From: an uncultured Propionibacteriaceae bacterium
GTDB taxonomy: Bacteria > Actinomycetota > Actinomycetes > Propionibacteriales > Propionibacteriaceae
DNA length: 16,272 bases
Assembly (NCBI GenBank): GCA_936924635.1
Contig: CAKZHP010000079.1
Span: 1-16,272 of the forward strand
Direction: 5' to 3'
Shown in pieces: positions 1 through 6,442 of the stretch. Below the pieces are notes generated by a model. The model did no database searches and was not told the DNA's origin. It saw only the letters and a program-made list of their open reading frames with translations. Every line of letters starts with the position of its first letter. Within the stretch, counting starts at the first letter, position 1. A program made the translations under genes and the position numbers.

Positions 1-564
1 GGCCGGGCCGGGTCCGCCCTCGCCGCCTCGGCCGGGGGTGTCCTGGGGCGGGGGCCCGCCTCGCGGGGGGGGGCGACCCGGGCACCCGCCTCGGGCGCAC
101 CCGGACGCCTGTCGCCCGTCGAGGTCGTGCCGCCCGCGAGCTCGGGGCGCCCCACGCGCGGCCGGTGGGACCCACCCTTGCGACCACTCCGCGTCGTCGG
201 ACGGTTCGTCGGACCGCCGCAGCCGTGGGCCCCGGGTCACCGGGGCGTCGACCTGCTCGCCGCCGCGGGGACGCCGGTCCTCGCCCCGGACGACGGCGTG
301 GTGGCGTTCGCCGGCATGGTCGCCGGCCGCCCGGTCCTGTCCATCGACCACCCGGGAGGGCTCCGCAGCACCTACGAACCCGTCGCGTCACGCGTCGTGG
401 TCGGCGACCGGGTGGCGCGGGGTCAGGTGATCGCGGTCCTGGTCGCCGAGCCGAGCCACTGCGCCACCACGTGCCTGCACTGGGGCGCACGACGGGGCGA
501 GACGTACGTCGACCCCATGACGCTCATCGATCGCGGGCCCCTGGTCCTGCTGCCGCTGCGCTGA
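1..564 (+). CDS. M23/LytM-like peptidase domain protein, 5' end off the window
   Basis: The reading frame is open from the first base of the window, with no stop before the end at 564, so the start probably lies to the left. The earliest visible residues (about codons 5-16, rich in Ala, Ser, Leu and Gly) could be the tail of a signal peptide followed by a Pro/Ala/Gly linker. A GTG at 127 is the best internal start if it is not partial and would give 145 aa. Numbering from that GTG, the M23 fold is marked by GHRGVDL (His38, Asp42), AGTPVLAPDDGVV, and CLHWG (His118). These keep the usual zinc ligands, but the first His of the normal HxH motif is Cys116. Either the catalysis is altered or the domain only binds cell wall. 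It is an exported wall-hydrolase-like protein by family. It is convergent with xerC; the 163 bp between them shows no clear terminator hairpin. Confidence 0.82.
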   Translation, partial: GRAGSALAASAGGVLGRGPASRGGATRAPASGAPGRLSPVEVVPPASSGRPTRGRWDPPLRPLRVVGRFVGPPQPWAPGHRGVDLLAAAGTPVLAPDDGVVAFAGMVAGRPVLSIDHPGGLRSTYEPVASRVVVGDRVARGQVIAVLVAEPSHCATTCLHWGARRGETYVDPMTLIDRGPLVLLPLR

Positions 565-727
565 GTGCACCGTCGCAGACTGAGTCCCCCGCTCCCACAA
601 CGCCGCCCGACCCACCCTCACACGACCCACGCCGAGCCCCCAGCCCCCAGCCCACAAACCGCCGCCCGCACGCCCTCTGGACGACCCACATCGAGCTCGT
701 GGCTCACCAACCGCCTCGGGGACCCGG

Positions 728-1756
728 TCAGGCGCGCGGGTGGGCCTGGCGATAGGCCGCCCGCAACCGATCCACCGACACGTGCGTGTAGATCTGGGTC
801 GTCGCCAGGCTCGAGTGGCCCAGCAGCTCCTGCACGACGCGCAGGTCCGCCCCGCCGTCGAGCAGGTGCGTGGCGGCGCTGTGCCGCAGCCCGTGCGGTC
901 CGAGGTCGGGCGCGTCCGGGACGCGCGCCAGCAGGCGGTGGACCACCTCGCGCACCTGACGGGGGTCGACCCGCCGACCACGGCGTCCGAGGAGCAGGGC
1001 CGGGCCGCTGGCCGGGGTCACGAGCTGCGGTCGACCCCGCGACAGCCAGGTGTCCAGCGCGCGCTGCGCGGGCACGCCGTACGGCACCGTGCGCTCCTTG
1101 TCTCCCTTCCCGAGCACCCGCAGCGTCCGCGTCGACGGGTCGAGGTCATCCAGGTCGAGCCCGACGAGCTCGCTGACGCGGATCCCGCTGGCGTACATGA
1201 GCTCCACCATCGCGGCGTCCCGCAACGACAGGGGGTCGACCTCACCCGGCGGGTCCGCGGGGCCCTCACCGGCGGGCTCCCCCGTGGCGCCGGGCCCGAG
1301 GTCGGGCTCCCCCTGCGCGTCGACGTGCTGGTCGGTCTCCGCCGCAGCATCGACGTGTCGACCGGGCCTCGCAGCAGCGTCGGCCGCAGACTGCAGCAGA
1401 GCGTCTGCCTGCGCGTGGTCGAGCACCCCCGGCAGGGTGCGGGTCCGCCGCGGCGACGCCAGCCTTGCGGCCGGGTCGCTCGGCAGGTGCCCGCGGCGGG
1501 TCGCCCAGGCATAGAACGCCCGCACCGCCGCCGCCCGGCGTGCCACCGTGGCGCGGGCCGCCCCCTGCGTCCCCTGACGTGCCAGCCACGAGCGCAGGTC
1601 GGGCAGCCCGAGGTCGGTCAGGTCCTCGGCACCCTGCTCCCGCGCGTACGCCCGCAGGGCCCGCAGGTCACCGAGATAGGCCCGCACCGTGTGCTCAGAG
1701 CGTCCACGCTCCACCCGCAGGTGCTGCGCGAACTGCTCGATCAGGTCCTCGGCCAC
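728..1756 (-). CDS. xerC: Tyrosine recombinase, XerC type
   Basis: 342-aa tyrosine site-specific recombinase. By family, Xer proteins resolve chromosome dimers at dif together with a partner. An N-terminal SAM-like core-binding domain (about residues 4-90) is followed by the catalytic domain (about 175-335). The expected active-site set is visible: Arg193 in GIRVSEL, Lys217 in LGKGDKER, His288 and Arg291 in HGLRH, His314 in LLGHSS, and the nucleophile Tyr323 in TQIYTH. Between the domains (about 125-178) lies an Ala/Gly/Pro/Asp-rich stretch with a loosely repeated HVDA unit, making this protein longer than the roughly 300 aa usual for XerC. Start is GTG at 1756. It is downstream of dprA with a 102-bp gap, in the order typical of this actinobacterial locus. 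It is therefore a housekeeping gene and not the integrase of the island to the right. Confidence 0.93.
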   Translation of the reverse strand: MAEDLIEQFAQHLRVERGRSEHTVRAYLGDLRALRAYAREQGAEDLTDLGLPDLRSWLARQGTQGAARATVARRAAAVRAFYAWATRRGHLPSDPAARLASPRRTRTLPGVLDHAQADALLQSAADAAARPGRHVDAAAETDQHVDAQGEPDLGPGATGEPAGEGPADPPGEVDPLSLRDAAMVELMYASGIRVSELVGLDLDDLDPSTRTLRVLGKGDKERTVPYGVPAQRALDTWLSRGRPQLVTPASGPALLLGRRGRRVDPRQVREVVHRLLARVPDAPDLGPHGLRHSAATHLLDGGADLRVVQELLGHSSLATTQIYTHVSVDRLRAAYRQAHPRA

Positions 1757-1858
1757 CCGCTCACGGTCGCAAACCGCGTGATCGGGAGCAAGGACCGCCG
1801 AGCAGACGCGCCGGGATCTCCGGTCCGGCTGACACGTCCCGGCACGACCGGCCGGCTG

Positions 1859-2998
1859 TCACCGCCCCGCGGTGCTGCGGCGGCGTGCGTCGGGTCCCAG
1901 GCGGTATCCCCCATCCCGAGTCTCCGCCAGGCCCAGCGTCACGAGCCGGCCGAGCGCGGCCCGAGCCTCGGGCACCGTGACGCCCGCGGCCAGCGCGGTC
2001 GACTCGAGGCGGGCGAGGTTGCGGACGGGCAGGGCGGCGCGCACGGCGGCGTCGACGGGGCCCAGCAGGTCCAGCTCGTGCACCGGGGCCCTGCGCTCCG
2101 GTGCCAGGTCGACGCCCATCCGCCCGCACAGCTCGGCGACCTCGGCCGCATCGGTCACCAGCTCGGCCATCCCATCGCGGACGGCCTGGTGGCACCCCGC
2201 GCTCGTCATGCTCGTCACGGGGCCGGGCACCACCGCCACGGGCCGGACGAGCTCGACGGCGGCGCGCATCGTGCTGAGCGCCCCGCTGCGATAGCCCGCC
2301 TCCACGACCACGGTGCCCTGGCTGAGCGCCGCGATGAGTCGGTTGCGCAGCAGGAAGCGTGATCGCGTGGGCGCGCACCCGGGCGCCACCTCGCTGACCA
2401 CGGACCCCGTCTCGGCGATGCGGGTGATCAGACGCTCGTGCGCTGCGGGATAGGGACGCTCGACGCCCCCGGCGAGCACGGCGACGGTCTCCCCCTCCTC
2501 CGCGAGCGCGCCTCGGTGCGCGGCCGCGTCGATCCCGAAGGCCGCTCCCGACACGACGGTGAAGCCCCGCTGCGCGAGGCCGGCGCCGAGGTCGGCGGCC
2601 ACGCGCTGGCCGTACTCCGTGGCAGCCCGGGAGCCCACGACCGAGACGCTGCGCTCCATGGCCTCGGCGAGCGGCGCGGGCCCGCGGACCCACAGGCAGT
2701 AGGGGCGTCTGACCACCGGGAGGTCGTCCAGGCCAGGCGGCCACTCGTCGTCGCCGGGGACGAGCAGCCTCGCTCCGCACCGTCGGGCCAGGGCCAGGTC
2801 GCGTCCAGGCTCGGCGGCCGCGAGCCGGTCGCGCAGCGCGTCGTGACGGGCCTCGCCGTCGTGCAGCAGGCCCTGCAGGGCGGTGACGGGGTCGACACCG
2901 TCGAGCATCGCGGCGACCCGGGTGTCGGCGGGCTCGGCGATCCTGCTCCACAGGGCGCGGGCCGTCCGCTCGTCGCGGGGAAGCTCGTCGGGTCTCAT
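1859..2998 (-). CDS. dprA: DNA-processing protein DprA
   Basis: 379-aa DprA/Smf protein. The family loads RecA onto incoming single-stranded DNA during transformation, in the cytoplasm. Visible signatures of the Rossmann-like core: VGSR at 121-124, SGAAFGID at 150-157, AVLAGG at 173-178, the RFLLRNRLIAALS block around 214-226, and VVEAGYRSGAL at 231-241. Residues about 305-370 resemble the C-terminal winged-helix (DprA_WH) domain. The N-terminal ~80 residues are the variable domain. The ATG at 2998 overlaps the yifB stop codon by 4 nt (ATGA), so the two genes were translationally coupled. Because yifB is truncated by an insertion, dprA has lost its native upstream promoter region and may now depend on read-through from the insert or on an internal promoter. 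Confidence 0.95.
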   Translation of the reverse strand: MRPDELPRDERTARALWSRIAEPADTRVAAMLDGVDPVTALQGLLHDGEARHDALRDRLAAAEPGRDLALARRCGARLLVPGDDEWPPGLDDLPVVRRPYCLWVRGPAPLAEAMERSVSVVGSRAATEYGQRVAADLGAGLAQRGFTVVSGAAFGIDAAAHRGALAEEGETVAVLAGGVERPYPAAHERLITRIAETGSVVSEVAPGCAPTRSRFLLRNRLIAALSQGTVVVEAGYRSGALSTMRAAVELVRPVAVVPGPVTSMTSAGCHQAVRDGMAELVTDAAEVAELCGRMGVDLAPERRAPVHELDLLGPVDAAVRAALPVRNLARLESTALAAGVTVPEARAALGRLVTLGLAETRDGGYRLGPDARRRSTAGR

Positions 2999-3615
2999 GC
3001 CGCCACCTCCGCCGCGCCGCGCAGGGTCAGTGCCTGATCGACGTCGTCACTGGTCGGGCTCGCGTGGCCGGCGAGATCGGCCAGCGTCCACGCCACCCGG
3101 GTCACCCGGTCGTAGCCACGCAAGGTGACCCCTCCCCGGTCCAGCGTGCGGTCGAGCAGCCGGGTGGCTCTGCGCGAGGGCCGCAGCGGGCCACGGCGCA
3201 ACCGGCCGGGGGGCACCTCGCCGTTGAGCGACCAGCGTTCGCCCGCATAGCGTTCCGCCGCGACGGCGCGCGCCTGCGCCACGCGTGCGGCCACCACCGC
3301 CGTGGGCTCCGGGTCGGCCTCGACGAGCTCGAGCCGGGAGACCGCCGGCACCGACAGCTGCAGGTCGATGCGGTCGAGCAACGGGCCCGCCAGCCGACCG
3401 AGGTAGCCACGACGCTGGTTGACGGTGCAGGTGCAGCCGAGGCCCTTGCCCACGGCCCGGCCGCACGGGCACGGGTTGGCGGCGAGGACCAGCTGGAAGC
3501 GGGCGGGGAAGGTCAGCATCCGATCGGTCCGACCGATCGTCACCGTCCCCGACTCGAGCGGCTGGCGCAGGGAGTTGAGGACGTGGGAGGCGAACTCAGG
3601 AGCCTCGTCGAGGAA
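2995..3615 (-). pseudogene. yifB: YifB/ComM (Mg-chelatase-like AAA+ ATPase), 3' fragment truncated by insertion
   Basis: Only the last 206 residues of YifB/ComM are present. By family this is a hexameric AAA+ helicase-like ATPase that aids branch migration in natural transformation. The surviving part starts exactly at the Walker B box (FLDEAPEF) and runs through NPCPCG with the following CTCT cysteines, GPLLDRIDL (arginine-finger region), and the C-terminal Mg_chelatase_C domain. The N-terminal ChlI-like domain and the Walker A loop are missing and do not appear elsewhere in the window. An open frame continues upstream to 3891, but that extension (including a Cys/Arg/Gly-rich stretch) has no resemblance to YifB, so it is a fusion made by the inserted DNA. 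The fragment cannot be an active ATPase. It keeps the 4-nt overlap with dprA. Confidence 0.9.
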
Positions 3616-3640
3616 TGGAAAGTACACCTCGGTGTGTACA
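3613..3640. other. Left junction of the insertion in yifB (candidate attachment site)
   Basis: Recognisable YifB coding sequence stops at the TTC of FLDE (3613-3615, minus strand). A few bases further into the insert is an interrupted palindrome, GTACAC (3622-3627), spacer CTCGGT, GTGTAC (3634-3639). A short inverted repeat next to a gene-disrupting junction is what one expects of a recombinase hybrid site such as attL. No integrase gene is visible in the window, and the partner junction lies outside it, so the type of recombinase cannot be told. Confidence 0.5.
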
Positions 3641-3970
3641 GGAATTCTACCGCGAGCTGCGCTCAGACGCCCCTGCTGGAGCCGCGGACCGCAACAGCCT
3701 GATCGGCGATCGTGACACCTCCCACCAAGCCTGTCTCCCCGTCCTCCAAGCGACCAGGAGCACGGGTCCTGCACACCGACATGGCCGTGCGCCCGCACTG
3801 CGGCCGGCAGGTGTTCTAGTGCTCGGCGCATGGCACAAGTCTCCGATGCCGCACGGATCGGACGACGACCTCCGGCCTGGGTGGTCGTCAACTGCTCCGC
3901 GCCGACGCCGCCGCTCTACGAGACTCCGTGACCAACGACGCTCGCGTTCACAGCCCGGCCGTGCCGCTAC
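3641..3970. other. Gene-free stretch at the left end of the insert
   Basis: About 330 bp with no coding frame that looks real in either direction; the open frames have no family signature and no good ribosome binding site. The only structure seen is a weak inverted repeat, TCCGAT (3842-3847) and ATCGGA (3857-3862) with a 9-nt spacer. The base composition is visibly less GC-rich than the chromosomal genes to the left. Confidence 0.4.
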
Positions 3971-4183
3971 CTAGCGCTTCTTGCCGCGGGTGCCGTAGGG
4001 ACTCTGGTTGGCCGGCTTCAGCGAGACACCCAGCTCGCCGGCCCGGCTGCGCACGGCGTCTTCGGTCCGGCCAAGGTGTAGGCCCAGGACTCTGGTCGGG
4101 GTGTTCTGCGCAGCCTCACGGCGAAGCTGAGCGTCATGGGCGGCTGTCCACGACTTGCCGGCATTAGCAGGCTTCTTGGCCAT
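3971..4183 (-). CDS. Small basic conserved-type protein, 70 aa, HTH/SANT-like
   Basis: 70-aa Lys/Arg-rich protein starting MAKKPANAGKSWT. A central helix-rich part (about 12-50) has the pattern of a short Myb/SANT-like or helix-turn-helix unit: SWTAAHDAQLRREA, then TRVLGLHLGRTEDAVRSRAGELG. The tail reads LKPANQSPYGTRGKKR. I recall very similar small proteins of unknown function in many bacteria, ending in LKPxNQSPYG, but I cannot search for them here. It starts with ATG at 4183, with a GAGGT-like ribosome binding site about 8 nt upstream. It is divergent from the operon at 4370 and shares its control region. A DNA-binding role is inferred from composition and helix pattern only. Confidence 0.75.
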   Translation of the reverse strand: MAKKPANAGKSWTAAHDAQLRREAAQNTPTRVLGLHLGRTEDAVRSRAGELGVSLKPANQSPYGTRGKKR

Positions 4184-4369
4184 GCTGGGACCTCATCTCT
4201 CGGAAGGGGGCGGGTACGACATCCGCCGCTAGCACCAGCGTGCCAGGGAGTGCGAGAGGACTCAAGCAGCAACACGCGCGTCTGCTTAATTTTTCTACAC
4301 ATGTTGCACGGTCTTGCTCATCAGCGTGTCGCATCGGCGGCTGACATGCGGGCCTGCTTAACTGGTGTC
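4184..4369. promoter_or_regulatory. Divergent control region with repeated CTGCTTAA motif
   Basis: 186 bp between two divergent genes. AAGCAG (4264-4269) and CTGCTT (4282-4287) form an inverted repeat separated by 12 nt. CTGCTTAA occurs at 4282-4289 and again at 4354-4361, only 8 nt before the chosen ATG of the operon. This is a plausible operator arrangement for the XRE-type regulator encoded by the second gene of that operon. I see no convincing -35/-10 pair. Confidence 0.4.
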
Positions 4370-5119
4370 ATGACGTCATGGGACCCACATGGGCATGTCC
4401 ACCTGGACTCGCTCCGTACCAGCTTCGCCGAGGCGGGGTTGATCGACTTCGTTCAGGCTGCGGTCGCCGAGGTGTGGCGGATCAACCGAGAGCGCCACGA
4501 ACCGGTGGAGGCGTACGACGACGCCTTCACCTTGAGCGTGCTCTCCTCGCGGAATCTGGCCAACAGGTTGCTCGCCGAGGTGCCGGACAGTGCCGCGCTC
4601 CGAGCCGCGGGGGTGGTTGCCAGCAAGGAGTTCGGCTCTACGGTGCTGCACACTCCCCGAGCTGACGTGCGCTTGGTGAAGGCACCCTTCGGGTCGGGGC
4701 GTCACCCGAGTTTCGAGGCGGACTTCGATTGGGCCGACTCCGAGGGCAGACAGGCCGCAGCGCTACGCAACCATGCCGCGTACGACCCGCCGTCGCGAGA
4801 CCCGCAGGCTGAGCCGCTGTTCGAGCTTCCGTTGCCGAACGCTGCTGAAGCGGTCATTCACTGTCGTGAGGTGTTCCTGGTGTGGGGTGCGGAGCTGAGG
4901 ACGGGACTGACTGCGGGGTGGTTGGGACTGCCCACAGCGAGCGCTCAGCGCTGGATCGCGGTGACCCCCGTCTGGTGGGACGAACCGCCCGCCCAAGACA
5001 GCTCGGCCAGTGGTGAAGGACCCGGTTCCGACGACGGATCGACCTTCGGCGATAAGCCCGCCCCAGTGCCCTCTCTGACGCTCAAGCCGCGCCGGCAGGA
5101 AGGAGGCAACAGACTGTGA
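4370..5119 (+). CDS. Uncharacterised protein, first gene of the ImmA/nuclease operon
   Basis: 249-aa protein that I do not recognise. The N-terminal ~100 residues look helical (for example LRTSFAEAGLIDFVQAAVAEVWRI split around 15-35, and SVLSSRNLANRLLAEV at about 55-70). The middle is mixed and Trp-rich, with several short strands (residues about 95-215). The last ~40 residues are Ser/Gly/Asp/Pro-rich and probably disordered. There is no signal peptide, membrane segment or catalytic motif that I can name. The ATG at 4370 has no obvious ribosome binding site; an in-frame ATG at 4346 is an alternative. Its stop overlaps the GTG start of the ImmA/IrrE gene by 4 nt (GTGA), so the two are translationally coupled and probably work together. 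By analogy with other operons that carry this kind of regulator-protease, the upstream partner may be the effector or toxin; this is inference. Confidence 0.8.
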   Translation: MTSWDPHGHVHLDSLRTSFAEAGLIDFVQAAVAEVWRINRERHEPVEAYDDAFTLSVLSSRNLANRLLAEVPDSAALRAAGVVASKEFGSTVLHTPRADVRLVKAPFGSGRHPSFEADFDWADSEGRQAAALRNHAAYDPPSRDPQAEPLFELPLPNAAEAVIHCREVFLVWGAELRTGLTAGWLGLPTASAQRWIAVTPVWWDEPPAQDSSASGEGPGSDDGSTFGDKPAPVPSLTLKPRRQEGGNRL

Positions 5120-6255
5120 CGTTCGAGTCCGAGTCACGTCAACGGGCACGTCGTCGCCGCGCGAGCGGAGCCTTGGTCGACTTCGATGGCAAGCGCCTGT
5201 CGGTTGCGCGGCGCCTACGCAGGATGCAGCGGACCGCTCTGGCAGCGCAGACCAGCGTGACAGCAGCGGCTATCACCCAGTACGAGCGCGGGGGTCGGCC
5301 CACGAACACCGTCGCAGCAGAGCTGGCGTTGGCTTTGGGCGTGCCGATCGAGTTCTTCCGGCAAGGCCGCCCTTTGACAGCGGTCACCACGGGCGATGCG
5401 CACTTCCGGTCGCTGCGAGCCACACCGGCCATCTCCCGCGACCAGGCCCTGGCCTTCGCCGAGATCGCACTGGCCGTCATCGAGGTCATCGAGCAGTACG
5501 TCGACCTCCCCCAGATCACCGACATCATCGAGCCAGTCGACGACGAGCCCTCCCCGGCCCTGATCGCCTCCATCGCCGCCGATACCCGTTCCCGACTCGG
5601 CGTGGAACCGGGGCCAGTCCCACACGTCGTTCGTCTCCTTGAGGCTCACGGCATTATCGCCCTGCGCCTGCCACCGGAGATCGACCCCCGCGTCGACGCG
5701 TTCTCCACTGAAGCCGGCCACCGACCCCTGGTGCTGCTCTCTCCGCTCAAGGACGACCGAGCACGAAGCCGTTTCGACGCCGCCCACGAACTCGGCCACC
5801 TCGTGATGCACCAAGACGTCGAGCCCGGCTCCAAGATCATCGAGACTCACGCACATCAGTTCGCTGCGGAGTTCCTAGCACCGACACCAGAGCTAGAGCC
5901 GGACCTGCCACGCAAGGTCGACTGGGACGCGCTACTGCAAGCGAAGACCAAGTGGGGCATCAGTCTGGCTGCTCTCGCCTACCGATGCCACGCCATCGGA
6001 CTATGGGGCGAACACAGCTACCGCCGCGCGAACCAGCACCTGCGCAGCCAGGGTTACCCCGAACCCGGTCCGCTCGGTCCTCCTGAGTCCCCGTATCTGC
6101 TCGGCGCTGCCGTCGATTTGCTCAACCAAGCAGGAACCACAACCGATGACCTGGCAAGAGCGAGCCGCTTCACCGTCGAGCAGATCGACGACATCGTCGC
6201 GGCCGGCAGCGAGACCAAGCCCCGGCTGCGCCTAGCCGTCGGCCCCACACCCTGA
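5116..6255 (+). CDS. XRE-family HTH regulator fused to ImmA/IrrE-type metallopeptidase
   Basis: 379-aa two-domain protein of the COG2856 type. An XRE-like helix-turn-helix lies at about residues 27-82 (LSVARRLRRMQRTALAAQ, then AAITQYERGGR). The peptidase domain is at about 165-255 with the zinc motif HELGH at 224-228 and, one helix later, the family block ETHAHQFAAEFLAP (243-256). Members such as ImmA and IrrE cleave XRE repressors; fused forms often serve as autoregulating antitoxin-like proteins. Basic residues fill the first 20 positions. The C-terminal part (about 325-365) is helical and may be a second small DNA-binding unit. Start GTG at 5116 overlaps the previous stop by 4 nt, and AGGAGG lies about 10 nt upstream. 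It likely controls the operon through the CTGCTTAA sites; that link is inferred. Confidence 0.9.
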   Translation: MTFESESRQRARRRRASGALVDFDGKRLSVARRLRRMQRTALAAQTSVTAAAITQYERGGRPTNTVAAELALALGVPIEFFRQGRPLTAVTTGDAHFRSLRATPAISRDQALAFAEIALAVIEVIEQYVDLPQITDIIEPVDDEPSPALIASIAADTRSRLGVEPGPVPHVVRLLEAHGIIALRLPPEIDPRVDAFSTEAGHRPLVLLSPLKDDRARSRFDAAHELGHLVMHQDVEPGSKIIETHAHQFAAEFLAPTPELEPDLPRKVDWDALLQAKTKWGISLAALAYRCHAIGLWGEHSYRRANQHLRSQGYPEPGPLGPPESPYLLGAAVDLLNQAGTTTDDLARASRFTVEQIDDIVAAGSETKPRLRLAVGPTP

Positions 6256-6281
6256 GCCCACCTCGATCCCTGGGAGAACCA

Positions 6282-6326
6282 ATGCGACTCCTTCCCGCTC
6301 CAACTGAGCACGCGGGTTCAGCCTGA
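6282..6326 (+). CDS. Tiny ORF, 14 aa, in the gap before the nuclease gene
   Basis: ATG at 6282 is preceded by GGGAGA with a suitable short spacing and gives a 14-residue peptide (MRLLPAPTEHAGSA). Its TGA overlaps the ATG of the next small ORF by one base (TGATG). It may be a leader for translational coupling, a piece of a decayed gene, or chance. The placement of the binding site and overlap is the only evidence. Confidence 0.25.
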   Translation: MRLLPAPTEHAGSA

Positions 6327-6442
6327 TGGAGGACCCGATGCCGGACTTGTGCGCGCGGGACGGGCACGGTGTGCGGCAGCGCACTCCCATCGCGCAGCCG
6401 ACCAGCGGAGCAAAGGTCCACGGTGAGGGGAGCATGAGATGA
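6326..6442 (+). CDS. Small ORF, 38 (or 34) aa, overlapping the nuclease start
   Basis: Starts at ATG 6326, or at an in-frame ATG at 6338 that has a near-perfect GGAGG (6328-6332) five bases before it. The peptide begins MPDLCARDGHGVRQRT from the second start and has no recognised family. Its TGA (6440-6442) overlaps the ATG of the 484-aa gene at 6439 in an ATGA. It could encode a small protein or serve as a translational coupler for the nuclease gene. Confidence is limited because the peptide is short and unknown. Confidence 0.35.
   Translation: MEDPMPDLCARDGHGVRQRTPIAQPTSGAKVHGEGSMR

Noticed and set aside
565..727. A bidirectional terminator between the M23 gene and xerC
   Set aside because: No stem of useful length with a T run was found in the 163 bp; only short GC-rich palindromes.
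740..2362. A 540-codon plus-strand open frame opposite xerC and dprA
   Set aside because: It is the antisense shadow of two well-supported genes in very GC-rich DNA and shows no family motif.
3616..3891. An open frame that extends the yifB fragment upstream to 3891 on the minus strand
   Set aside because: The added ~92 residues have no YifB similarity and lie in the inserted DNA; the frame is open by chance.
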